Source: Thermodesulfobacteriota bacterium (GTDB lineage: Bacteria > Desulfobacterota > WTBG01 > CAIYCZ01 > CAIRTM01). From it: DNA of 32,224 bases. Every line of letters begins with the position of its first letter. Within the stretch, counting starts at the first letter, position 1. The notes beneath the pieces were generated by a model. The model was not told the DNA's origin and made no database searches. It saw only the letters and a program-made list of their open reading frames with translations. The stretch covers positions 1-32,224 of the forward strand of contig JANQGV010000019.1 of the NCBI GenBank assembly GCA_028282925.1, read 5' to 3'. Both the position numbers and the translations under genes were made by a program. Below are positions 6,846 to 14,953 of this stretch, one piece after another.

Positions 6846-9029
6846 ATGAAAAACCTGCTTCTCTCCGTTTCCTTAATGATACTCTGCGCGGGGGTTATAC
6901 TCACAACGGGACCGGGCTGCAACACGGACAACAACACCACGCTCGACCCGGGCACCCGGGTCAGGTCGTCGGCGAAGCTGAACGCCTTTGGCTCCTGCGG
7001 GGAACTCGAAGCCGCCCTCAAAAAACATGTCAAGGAAGAGATGCGCACACGCCTGCTCAGCCTGGACGATTATTATATTTTTGTCGAAGTCCCCGAAGTC
7101 GGTGATGACGGCGACACCGCTGCGGGGGGCACCGATAAAGGCCGCGAGGAAGGGGTCGACTATTCCGGTACAAACAACCAGGAAGCCGGTGTTGATGAAG
7201 CAGACATTGTCAAAACAGACGGATATGCAATATACGTGCTCAGCGGCAACCGGTTTATCACGCTTGAGGTACCCGAGTTCGGACTCCTGGACAACGGCAC
7301 GTCGCTTGAAATCGAAGGCTCCCCCGGCCAGATGCTTATTCGCAAACAGACCAGCGGGGGCCATGCCGTACAGGCGGTTGTTTTTTCCAGCATCTACGCC
7401 TGGAGCATGGCAAAAGACCACCCCCTGCATTCCCACATAGTGGCCGATAATGCCACATCATACCGCTGCTACGGACTGACTAAAATAACCGTTATAGATC
7501 TCTCCGATACGGCACATCCCGAGGTGGTGCGCGAACTGTACCTGGAAGGCTCCTACCAGACCGCCCGGCGGGTCGACAGTGCCGTGCATATGATAGCCTA
7601 CACGTCCATGGAAGTTCCGGGTCTCACATATTGGCCTGAGCTGCCTGACGAGTACTACCAGTTGCCCCATGAAAGCCCCCGGCGCCGGGAGCTCTGGGAC
7701 GAAGCCATCCAGAAAGCAATTGCCGAAAACAATCAAACCATCGACGCTCTGGAGTTGGCGGACCTGGTGCCCCTGCTCTACGAGGTGGGCGACGACAACA
7801 GCGTCACCCCCCATGACTTTACCACCGACGGCTGTTCCAACTTCATCACTGCCGCCGACGGCATGAGCCGCGGCTTCACCTCCATCCTCAGCCTGGACCT
7901 GCTGGATGAGGACCTGGCAGTTGAATCGGACCACATCGTCAGCAACCAGAGCATTGTGTACTCTTCCAGCGACACCCTTATCATTGCCGAGCCCGCCCAG
8001 GACTCATGGTGGTTCTGGGGGGTTGACGGCACCTTCGATGAGGCCACCAATATCCACCGGTTTGATATTTCCGAAACCGGCAAAGCCGCATACAGGGGCA
8101 GCGGGCGGGTGGACGGCACCGTGCTGAACCAGTTTGCCTTGTCCGAGTACAACGACTACATCAGGGTGGCCGCAACAACGGGCCGGTGGAGCCGCTGGTG
8201 GCTCGAAGAACCGGATGAGCCTGAAAACTTCGTGTACGTGCTGGAAGACAGCGACAACAACAGCCTTGACATTGCCGGCCAGACAGATGCCCTTGCAAAG
8301 GGAGAGCGCATCTGGTCGGCCCGATTCGTTGAAGACCGGGCCTACCTGGTTACCTTCCGCAATATCGACCCCCTCTGGACCATCGACCTCAGCGACCCCG
8401 GCCGGCCGGAGATAATGGGAGAACTGGAAGTGCCGGGGGTATCCACCTATATACACCCCCTGAACGACGACTTTCTGCTTACCATCGGATACGGCGGCGA
8501 TGACGAAGGCCTGGACTGGAGCGTACAGGTCTCTCTCTTTGACGTTTCAGACTTCGACAATGCGACCCTGGCGGACAGCCTTATCCTTGCACCACCTGCG
8601 GGCGATGGATGGGAGTCCTGGGCTTCGAGCGAGGCCCTCTACGAACACAAGGCCTTTCAGTACTGGGCCGCAAAAAAACTGCTGGCCGTACCCCTGAGTA
8701 CCTTCCGCTATCACTATGAGAGCGGACCGGGCTTTTATTCCTATTATTACGAATACCTCAGCAAACTGGAGTTGATATCGGTGGACACAGCCGCCGGGCT
8801 CTCCTTGTACGGCAGCATCGACCACTCCGGCTTTTACAATAAAGACAACGATGTCTATTGGTGCAACATGGACATTCGCCGCAGCATCTTTATGGGCGAC
8901 TATATTTATGCCATCGGCGACCGGGCCGTTACCGCCGGCAACCTCGACAACATGACCATTACCGGATCGGTGGAGCTGCCCGGCAGCGACTGCGGCTACT
9001 ACTACCTGGAAGGCAGCATTGCGGAATAA
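6846..9029 (+). CDS. Beta-propeller domain lipoprotein (PF09826-type)
   Basis: A 727-residue exported protein. Residues 1-25 form a signal peptide ending in TTGPGC, with Cys25 the probable lipid anchor, although the lipobox is not canonical. The hallmark of the beta-propeller family is SGTNNQEAGVDEADIVKTDG around residues 107-126, followed by repeated blade-like segments (for example DLSDTAHPEVVREL and DLSDPGRPEIMGEL). The family's function is unknown; the fold suggests extracytoplasmic binding or scaffolding. The start has an AAGGAG site. The gene stands alone and the next 700 bp contain only repeats. Acidic, Tyr- and Trp-rich composition is typical of secreted propellers. Confidence 0.85.
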   Translation: MKNLLLSVSLMILCAGVILTTGPGCNTDNNTTLDPGTRVRSSAKLNAFGSCGELEAALKKHVKEEMRTRLLSLDDYYIFVEVPEVGDDGDTAAGGTDKGREEGVDYSGTNNQEAGVDEADIVKTDGYAIYVLSGNRFITLEVPEFGLLDNGTSLEIEGSPGQMLIRKQTSGGHAVQAVVFSSIYAWSMAKDHPLHSHIVADNATSYRCYGLTKITVIDLSDTAHPEVVRELYLEGSYQTARRVDSAVHMIAYTSMEVPGLTYWPELPDEYYQLPHESPRRRELWDEAIQKAIAENNQTIDALELADLVPLLYEVGDDNSVTPHDFTTDGCSNFITAADGMSRGFTSILSLDLLDEDLAVESDHIVSNQSIVYSSSDTLIIAEPAQDSWWFWGVDGTFDEATNIHRFDISETGKAAYRGSGRVDGTVLNQFALSEYNDYIRVAATTGRWSRWWLEEPDEPENFVYVLEDSDNNSLDIAGQTDALAKGERIWSARFVEDRAYLVTFRNIDPLWTIDLSDPGRPEIMGELEVPGVSTYIHPLNDDFLLTIGYGGDDEGLDWSVQVSLFDVSDFDNATLADSLILAPPAGDGWESWASSEALYEHKAFQYWAAKKLLAVPLSTFRYHYESGPGFYSYYYEYLSKLELISVDTAAGLSLYGSIDHSGFYNKDNDVYWCNMDIRRSIFMGDYIYAIGDRAVTAGNLDNMTITGSVELPGSDCGYYYLEGSIAE

Positions 9030-9120
9030 GTATCTTTTGCCCCAAAAGGCAGGGATTCAGAAAGCCACCATACAATTAACATACAAACCTTCTGCAATTT
9101 ATATTGGCACAGTTCTTTTA

Positions 9121-9440
9121 GCTCTAAGTCCGGACGGGTTTTTATTCCCATTGCAACGCAGCCGAGTGCAACGGTTTCAGACGGAGAAAAGGGGCGACAT
9201 GTCTGAGTCCCGGCCTGCCCGGACGAGTTTGTTGCCCCGCCGGCTGAAATCGTGCCGCGAGGGTATCCCGCCGGTGGCGGGACACGTTGCAGGGTGCCTT
9301 TTCTTTTGCCTACTTTGAGTCAATCCGCCGGATTGACCGCTTGCAGCTCTTTGTCGCAAACAAAAAACAAAGTGCGTAGCTCTTGACACCGCAGGTGGCA
9401 AGACAAAGTAGGAGGAACAAGCTATAAACTACCCGTTCTT
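9121..9440. repeat. R2 repeat, copy 2, with extra hairpins
   Basis: The left two thirds match R2 copy 1 (GCAACGCAGCCGAGTGCAAC, the GGGGCGACATGT block, AATCGTGCCGCGAGGG). The right arm is diverged: CCTACTTTG and CAAAGTAGG are the stem ends, and about 80 bp lie between them. That interval holds three more small palindromes: GTCAATCCG-C-CGGATTGAC, an ACTTTG/CAAAGT type pair, and TCTTGACACC/GGTGGCAAGA. No protein is encoded. Confidence 0.7.
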
Positions 9441-9469
9441 CCCAAGGACAGCTAAAAGCCCTCATAGAC

Positions 9470-9642
9470 GTAATGAAAAACAACGCAGCAAATGAGCATT
9501 TTCCAACCATTCAATGGGAGGCTGTCGAAAAATATTCAGATTCAAGGCGTGCAAATGTTTAAGGAATGAGGCGTACTCAGTTGTACGCCGCAGTGACGAA
9601 GAGTGAGTGCAACGCAGTAGATGGGCGTTCTCCGACAGTCTC
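9470..9642. repeat. R1 repeat, copy B, preceded by the tail of another copy
   Basis: The complete copy is 9518-9642, starting GAGGCTGTCG and ending CGACAGTCTC (imperfect terminal inverted repeats), with the core TTCAGATTCAAGGCGTGC and CGCAGTGACGAAGAGTGAG. Bases about 9470-9517 (GCAGCAAATGAGCATTTTCC, then CCATTCAATGG) are the right end of a second, decayed copy. The same tandem junction occurs at 14320-14330. The gap 9030-9759 contains only R2 and R1 material plus the leader of the next gene. Confidence 0.7.
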
Positions 9643-9759
9643 GCCCCCTCTTGACATCTTTTCTTACATCCCGTACAGTATTCTGATATTTTTGCTTCTG
9701 ATCTGACCTGTATTGTGTGCAGGAGCTATGAGACACCCTTTGCAAGGAGAAAGACACCC

Positions 9760-10827
9760 ATGGAACACCACGATGTCATAATCATCGGCGGAGGACCGGC
9801 CGGGGCGGCCTGTGCCAGGGCCCTCACCGGTGAGGGCATGGATGTGCTTGTTATTGAGAAACAGGAAATGCCGCGCCACAAAACCTGCTCGGGCATACTG
9901 TTCGGCCAGACCCAGGTCCTGCTTGAAAAATATTTCGGCGGGTTCCCCCCCGAAGAAGTATATTGCCGGCCCCGCATTATCCCGGCGTCGGGGATTCATG
10001 AATGGAGCAGGAAGAAGGGCTTTGTTCCCTATGTATGGGAAATAGAAAAGGACGGCCGATCCTTTCCGGTGGAATACCACAATATCTGGCGCAATCTGTT
10101 CGATCACTGGCTGTTGGAACAGTCCGGGGCCCCCAGCCGCAGAAACTGCGTTCTTCGCGATTTTACAACCGGTGCGGATAAAACCGTTGTGACGGTTTTC
10201 GATAAAAATGAAAACGCAGAACAGCAGATGTCCTGCTCCTTCCTGATCGGGGCCGACGGTGTAAACTCACAGGTCCGCAAAATACTGGACCCCGGGTGGG
10301 TCGGCCGGTCAACCATAGTGCATATTTTCCAGGCTTACTATGAGTGTAAAGATGTGGGAGGCCTTGCGGACAGCCACTGGACCGTTTTTTTCGAGCCGTC
10401 CATCGGCGACATCATATCGTCTGCCCACTGCAAGGACAACTCCCTGACTCTGTGCGTAGGCGGATTCCAGGGTCGCAAACTGCGTCGAAGCATGAAAGAA
10501 TTTAAAGCCTTTCTGGCCGATATGTTCAATGTTGTGCTTGGAGACGAACTGCGGTCTGAAGGGTGTACAATGCGTGTGGCTCCACCCGACCTGGGCAGGG
10601 GCAACGTGCTGCTGACCGGCGATGCCGTGGGCCTGATGTATCTGAACGGCGAGGGTATCAGCGCCGCTATCGATTCCGGATTTCAGGCGGGCCTGACCGT
10701 TGCCGAAGCCATGCAATCAGGGGATGCCGTTCTGGATCTGTACGGTCAAAAAGCCGCCGATATCCTGAGACATATGGAAACCTGCCTGTCCAGAATTCAT
10801 TTTTTCACAACCAAACCCCCGGCATAA
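9760..10827 (+). CDS. FAD-dependent oxidoreductase, geranylgeranyl reductase-like
   Basis: A 355-residue flavoprotein of the geranylgeranyl reductase/PHBH fold. It has the N-terminal Rossmann motif GGGPAGAACARAL (from G10) followed by VIEKQEMPRHKTCSG, the mid-chain LIGADGVNSQVRK segment and the C-terminal FAD motif TGDAVGLMYLNGEGISAAID. Relatives saturate isoprenoid chains or act in cofactor and lipid biosynthesis; the substrate here cannot be told from sequence. ATG 9760 is chosen over an in-frame ATG 15 codons earlier because AAGGAGA lies 9 nt upstream. It is transcribed towards a convergent gene, with a hairpin between them. Confidence 0.85.
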   Translation: MEHHDVIIIGGGPAGAACARALTGEGMDVLVIEKQEMPRHKTCSGILFGQTQVLLEKYFGGFPPEEVYCRPRIIPASGIHEWSRKKGFVPYVWEIEKDGRSFPVEYHNIWRNLFDHWLLEQSGAPSRRNCVLRDFTTGADKTVVTVFDKNENAEQQMSCSFLIGADGVNSQVRKILDPGWVGRSTIVHIFQAYYECKDVGGLADSHWTVFFEPSIGDIISSAHCKDNSLTLCVGGFQGRKLRRSMKEFKAFLADMFNVVLGDELRSEGCTMRVAPPDLGRGNVLLTGDAVGLMYLNGEGISAAIDSGFQAGLTVAEAMQSGDAVLDLYGQKAADILRHMETCLSRIHFFTTKPPA

Positions 10828-10849
10828 AAAAAGCGGGCTGTAGGCCCGC
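10826..10849 (-). terminator. Intrinsic terminator between convergent genes
   Basis: The stem GCGGGC/GCCCGC (10833-10838 and 10844-10849) with a 5-nt loop is flanked on the left by seven A (10826-10832). Read on the minus strand this is a stem followed by seven T, so it terminates the TrmB-like gene. The A-run overlaps the stop codon of the flavoprotein gene. Confidence 0.8.
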
Positions 10850-10883
10850 CTTCCGTCATATCGTATCTTTCATTATGCTACTG

Positions 10884-11342
10884 TTACGGCTTGGAATTGC
10901 GCCACATGTCGTTGAACATGGCCTTCATGGTATGGGAGACCGGTGCCGATTGAAGTGAAAGCCCGTACAGTTCTTCTTCCTCTTTGACGAAAAACACAAC
11001 CCAGTCGTCGTGGACCATAACGGAATAGTCCATAACCACGTCATCCTGCAGGCAGCGGGTTTCGCGAACCTCTTCGGCATCGCTGGACTGATATTTGCGC
11101 ATAACCTCGCTGTCCGGCACCAGCATTTTTACCAGGATACCCAGTTTCATTCTGGTGGGGATATAATAGTCGTCTTCATAGGCCTGTTCATACGCCGCCA
11201 GCAGAAGATCGACACTGCCCAGGTAATATATGACTTTTTCCCTGCTATCAAGCGTTCTTTCGGCGAAGACCTTAAAGTCCTCCGGAGAACCACCGATCTC
11301 TATATCCGGCAGGTTTTTGACGTTCATCAACAGTTCACGCAT
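10884..11342 (-). CDS. TrmB-type sensor domain without DNA-binding domain
   Basis: A 152-residue protein resembling the C-terminal effector domain of bacterial TrmB-family regulators: REKVIYYLGSVDLLLAAYEQAYEDD, YIPTRMKLGILVKMLVPDSE, EVRETRCLQDD, then YGLSLQSAPVSHTMKAMFNDMW. In full-length regulators an N-terminal winged helix precedes this part. Here it is replaced by about 20 residues, MRELLMNVKNLPDIEIGG. The start at 11342 is chosen because AGGAG lies 8 nt upstream; the frame remains open 22 codons further but without a ribosome site. It may sense a ligand or modulate a partner. The family assignment is by pattern recall and less certain than for enzymes. Confidence 0.6.
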   Translation of the reverse strand: MRELLMNVKNLPDIEIGGSPEDFKVFAERTLDSREKVIYYLGSVDLLLAAYEQAYEDDYYIPTRMKLGILVKMLVPDSEVMRKYQSSDAEEVRETRCLQDDVVMDYSVMVHDDWVVFFVKEEEELYGLSLQSAPVSHTMKAMFNDMWRNSKP

Positions 11343-11611
11343 GCCTGCTGCTCCTTTCTTGTGTTTCCGTCTTAAATACCAGATTAGTTTAAACTTGAGA
11401 TAGTACACGTTTCCTTCATAAGAGTAAAGTTTTTATCATCCGCCCGGGTCTGAACCGTCGGCCCCACCGTCCCGGAAAGCAAAAAAATAAGAATATTCAA
11501 CATATTATGCGTTGTTGCAATAGGCCCGGTTTTCTGCTTGAATAGAACCCGTGCTGTTCATTAATAGAGGTGCTGTTTTTTCGCAATCACACATTGGGTC
11601 GACCGGGTTCT

Positions 11612-13807
11612 ATGAATCTTCAACATATTGTCCATTCCCATGTCGTATTGCTTTTGTTTGCCGTAGGCATATTCTTTATACTTCAAAGCATTCTGCTGCA
11701 TACAAAAGCCACCCGCTACTTCTACCTCTCCGTTGCCGTGTGCGGCCTCGGTCTGTATACCCTGTTCGCCATTGTGCTTTCCCTTGACGTGCCTCCGGAA
11801 AAAATTGTTTTCTACCATCGTTTCCGGGGTATCAGCCTCATTGTGGCTGCGTCGGCCTGGTTTTTCTATGTGTATGATATTTATTTCGGTATAAGCCGCA
11901 TACCGAAGCTGTTTCTTGGCATTTCATGTGCCGCCATCGCAACCTCTCCGTTCAACATTTTCATGTCGCAGCCGGTCAATTCGGTACAGGTGGATATCCT
12001 GCAGTCGACGTTCACCTATCATTTCGCCACCCCGGGCCCCGCCTATACACTCTATGTCATACTGGCAATGGGGTGTGCGGTAGCATGCATTGTACAGGTG
12101 TACCGCAACAGCAATCCCCCGGTGAAAAAAATATACAGCCTGCTGGCATGCCTGCCCCAGATCATAGCTGGTATTCACGACCTGTCCGTCATCAACGGCA
12201 TAGTACATAATATAACCATTTTCGAATATTTAACGACCCTGTTTGTCGTTTTTATTTTTATCCTCGAAATCGTACAGGAGCAGCAAAATCGCCGACAGGT
12301 GCAGGAACTTAATCAGAAGCTCGAAGAAAAGGTGCGTGAACGCACACGGGGGCTTGAACAAACAGAAGCACGATTCCGGACCATTGCCGAAACATCCCCG
12401 GAAGCAATACTGATAACCGATGCAAAGGGCACTATTATATTCTGCAACAAAGCGACAACCGACATCTTCGGCTACCGGGAAGATGAACTGATGCACAACC
12501 CGGTCGATATCCTGATGACCGAAACACAGCGCCGGGCCTACCTGACCGGTAAAACCGCCGGTTTTTTCGGCATTTACGGCCAGGGGCCGTTTGCAAGTGT
12601 TGCTAAAAGAAAAGACGGAACAGAGCTGCCTATTGAGCTGTCGCTGTCGCACTGGGCCGCCAATGAGCTTTCCTATTCAAGCCTGATCATCAGAGACATC
12701 TCCCGTCGGAAAGCCGCTGAAAAAGCGCTGCTGGAAAGCGAGGAACGCTTTCGCGCCATTGCTGAAACCACCCCCGATGCCGTGGTGACCGCAGACTGGC
12801 AGGGCAATATAAGCTTCTGGAACAAAGGTGCTGAAAACCTGTTCGGATACAGCAGAGAGGAGGCCCTGGGTCGACCGGCAAACATGCTTATACCCCCGCA
12901 AAACAACAGGGACATACCGTCTGAACTCAAAGCCATTGCCGATGACGAAAAGCTGGATGAAATTGAAAAAACCATTGAAGGTCCGGCAGTGAGGAAAGAC
13001 GGTACGATTATCCCCATTGAGATATCCCGTTCGTTATGGATAACCGATGAAAAAATAACCTTATGCGCAATCATGCGTAACATCAGTTCCGCCAAACAGA
13101 CCGAGGCTCAGCTTCAGTCGTATCAGCAGCAGTTGAGCTCTCTCACCTCTGAACTCCTGCTGACCGAAGAACGGGAACGTCGTAACATTTCCACCGAACT
13201 GCACGACCGCATCGGTCAGGTGCTTATTCTGGCTAAAATGAAAATGGGCGGCGTCATTCACACCGCCCCGGAGGAAAAGACCGGTGAACTCGGGTATGTG
13301 GATTCCATTCTCGAACAAACGATTGAGGATACACGGTCCCTCACTTTTGAGATCAGTCCGCCCATCCTCTACGACATGGGTCTTGAACCGGCCCTTGAAT
13401 GGCAGCTCGAACAGATCAAGGAGCACCAGGACATAGAGACCGTTTTTCAGAGCGACGACCGGGACAAACCACTGTCCGACACCTGCAAGATCGTCCTGTT
13501 CAAGGCCGCCCGGGAGCTGCTTTTTAACGTAATAAAACACGCCCGGGCCGATAAAGTGCTGCTGTCCGTTCTGCGTGTAGACAGCTGCATCCGCATTACC
13601 GTTTCAGACAACGGTGTCGGGTTTGACTCGGAATCACGGCCCAGCGCCGGGCCGGGCAACCTGACCTTCGGGCACTTCAGCATCCGTGAAAGAATGAGCC
13701 ACCTGGGCGGAACATTTCACTGCACATCAACCCCGGGCGAAGGCACCCAGATAGACCTTGTGGCCCCACTTGAGCTGACGGCAACCCCTTCGGCAGACAG
13801 TGCATGA
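11612..13807 (+). CDS. 7TM-PAS-PAS sensor histidine kinase, HisKA_3 (NarX/DegS) class
   Basis: A 731-residue membrane kinase. About seven hydrophobic segments occupy residues 8-240, followed by a coiled coil (EEKVRERTRGLEQTEARF), two PAS domains each opening with RFRxIAETxPxA (about 255-375 and 380-500), and a HisKA_3 domain with phospho-acceptor His531 in NISTELHDRIGQ. The HATPase domain has N-box ELLFNVIKHA and G-box DNGVGFD, with FGHFSIRERM typical of this class. ATG 11612 is chosen by alignment to the paralogue at 17164; a GTG at 11570 is in frame but lacks a usable ribosome site. Such kinases normally pair with LuxR/NarL-type regulators, and none is present. A 98-aa gene overlaps its stop codon. 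Confidence 0.92.
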   Translation: MNLQHIVHSHVVLLLFAVGIFFILQSILLHTKATRYFYLSVAVCGLGLYTLFAIVLSLDVPPEKIVFYHRFRGISLIVAASAWFFYVYDIYFGISRIPKLFLGISCAAIATSPFNIFMSQPVNSVQVDILQSTFTYHFATPGPAYTLYVILAMGCAVACIVQVYRNSNPPVKKIYSLLACLPQIIAGIHDLSVINGIVHNITIFEYLTTLFVVFIFILEIVQEQQNRRQVQELNQKLEEKVRERTRGLEQTEARFRTIAETSPEAILITDAKGTIIFCNKATTDIFGYREDELMHNPVDILMTETQRRAYLTGKTAGFFGIYGQGPFASVAKRKDGTELPIELSLSHWAANELSYSSLIIRDISRRKAAEKALLESEERFRAIAETTPDAVVTADWQGNISFWNKGAENLFGYSREEALGRPANMLIPPQNNRDIPSELKAIADDEKLDEIEKTIEGPAVRKDGTIIPIEISRSLWITDEKITLCAIMRNISSAKQTEAQLQSYQQQLSSLTSELLLTEERERRNISTELHDRIGQVLILAKMKMGGVIHTAPEEKTGELGYVDSILEQTIEDTRSLTFEISPPILYDMGLEPALEWQLEQIKEHQDIETVFQSDDRDKPLSDTCKIVLFKAARELLFNVIKHARADKVLLSVLRVDSCIRITVSDNGVGFDSESRPSAGPGNLTFGHFSIRERMSHLGGTFHCTSTPGEGTQIDLVAPLELTATPSADSA

Positions 13808-14100
13808 GGGTTACCGTGGAAACCCCTTCCGATCATACCCGCAAAATTATGGATGAGATCCTGCTGGTGCTTGAAGCAAGCGGAGTTGCCGTCAGGTGGG
13901 AGATACTGGGCGACAGCCCCGGCGGGCTGTGCACCGTTAAAGGAAACATGGTCCTGATTCTGAATCGCAGCGCTTTGCCGTCCGAACTTGCCCGGACCTG
14001 CGCCCGCGCCCTTGTAAAAGCCGCCGATATTGAAACCCTGTATCTCAGGCCCGACATCCGCCGCTTTGTGGAAGAGGTGGATTCAACCACAGAATCGTAG
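13804..14100 (+). CDS. Conserved small protein of unknown function, coupled to the kinase
   Basis: A 98-residue soluble protein that begins inside the kinase gene through an ATGA overlap, so it is probably translated by coupling. It contains EILLVLEASGVAVRWEI, a glycine turn DSPGGLC, VKGNMVLILNRSALPSEL and a C-terminal YLRPDIRRFVEEV. No catalytic motif is evident. I recall similar uncharacterised short proteins in other bacteria but cannot name a domain. The tight coupling suggests it modulates or stabilises the kinase, which is an inference. The second kinase at 17164 lacks such a partner. Confidence 0.75.
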   Translation: MRVTVETPSDHTRKIMDEILLVLEASGVAVRWEILGDSPGGLCTVKGNMVLILNRSALPSELARTCARALVKAADIETLYLRPDIRRFVEEVDSTTES

Positions 14101-14177
14101 CAACAGAATGCCACCCTCCTTCTCTTCCCTACACCTTACAACTTCTGTTCAACGGCAAAATCCCACAGGACTCTAAG

Positions 14178-14451
14178 AATGCCGAAGAATGTTCAGATAC
14201 AAGGCGCGCGAGACCCTGAGGAACGAGGCGCTTAGTCCCAAATCAAGCGAGGACTAACGAACAAGTACGCCGCAGTGACGAGGGGTGAATGCAGCAAAGG
14301 AAATCAGCATTTTCTGCCATTCAATGGAAGGCTGTCGGAAAATATTCAGATTCAAGGCGTGCGAATGTTTGAGGAATGAGGCGTACTCAGTTGTACACCG
14401 CAGTGACGAAACAGAGCACAACGCAGAAGATGGGTGTTTTCCGGCAGCCTC
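14178..14451. repeat. R1 repeats, copies C1 and C2 in tandem, with an R3 fragment
   Basis: C1 (about 14178-14320) is decayed and carries a 34-bp insertion at about 14230-14263 that starts TTAGTCCCAAATCAAGCGAG, like the left end of R3, and closes on itself (TTAGTCC/GGACTAA). C2 (14328-14451) is complete, from AAGGCTGTCGG to CCGGCAGCCTC. C2 ends three bases before the stop codon of the following minus-strand gene. The 354-bp gap between genes holds nothing else recognisable. Confidence 0.72.
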
Positions 14452-14454
14452 CCC

Positions 14455-14865
14455 CTATGGTTTTTGGTTGCACCTTTTGACCTCCTCCGCCAATGCCTTC
14501 ACCGAACGGCCCGTCCAAAGCCCGCCGCTTTTCTGATCGGCATTATACCAGTAGCGTCCGTCAAGGCTCCGGGCGTCGGCTGAAATGGTAAAATAGCCGC
14601 CGCCCTTCTTCCCGTCGGCCTGGGTCCAGGCATAGTCCAGACGGTTTCCGGTAATGGTCCCCTCAAACCGGCCCCCTTTGAAGTTATAAAAGCCCTTTAC
14701 CTTTGAACCGTCCTGCTCAATGTAGAGATCGACAAAACTGGTATGCCAGCAGCCGGACACCTTCGGTACTTTTGCAGTAACATCACACCGGGCGCTGCCG
14801 GCAAACAGCACTGTTACACATACCATTAAAACAACAGCGACACCTGTTCTTTTTGCAATAGCCAT
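14455..14865 (-). CDS. Small secreted protein of unknown function
   Basis: A 136-residue protein with a clear signal peptide (charged start, hydrophobic VAVVLMVCVTVLFAGSARC, cleavage expected near residue 27). The mature part is strand-rich with the pattern SGCWHTSFVDLYIEQDGSKV, GFYNFKGGRFEGTITGN, YAWTQ and GGGYFTISAD, which looks like a small beta-barrel or lipocalin-like repeat. A Cys in SGCW and one in the tail KRCNQ could form a disulphide. The start at 14865 has GGAGG upstream. Its stop codon lies directly against an R1 repeat. The location is probably the periplasm; the role is unknown. Confidence 0.7.
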   Translation of the reverse strand: MAIAKRTGVAVVLMVCVTVLFAGSARCDVTAKVPKVSGCWHTSFVDLYIEQDGSKVKGFYNFKGGRFEGTITGNRLDYAWTQADGKKGGGYFTISADARSLDGRYWYNADQKSGGLWTGRSVKALAEEVKRCNQKP

Positions 14866-14953
14866 CAATATTCCTCCCTGGGTGAGATCCGACAGTTAAA
14901 AACAGACCCGGCTATCATAGAAAAATATGGTTCCCTGCGCAAGAACAATCATG

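Noticed and set aside
9715-9759. Upstream ATG for the flavoprotein
   Set aside because: The extra 15 residues precede the usual N-terminal FAD motif start, and only ATG 9760 has a well-placed AAGGAGA site.
2766-14451. CRISPR array suggested by repeated blocks
   Set aside because: The repeats are over 100 bp, dispersed, divergent and without regular spacers; they fit MITE-like elements.
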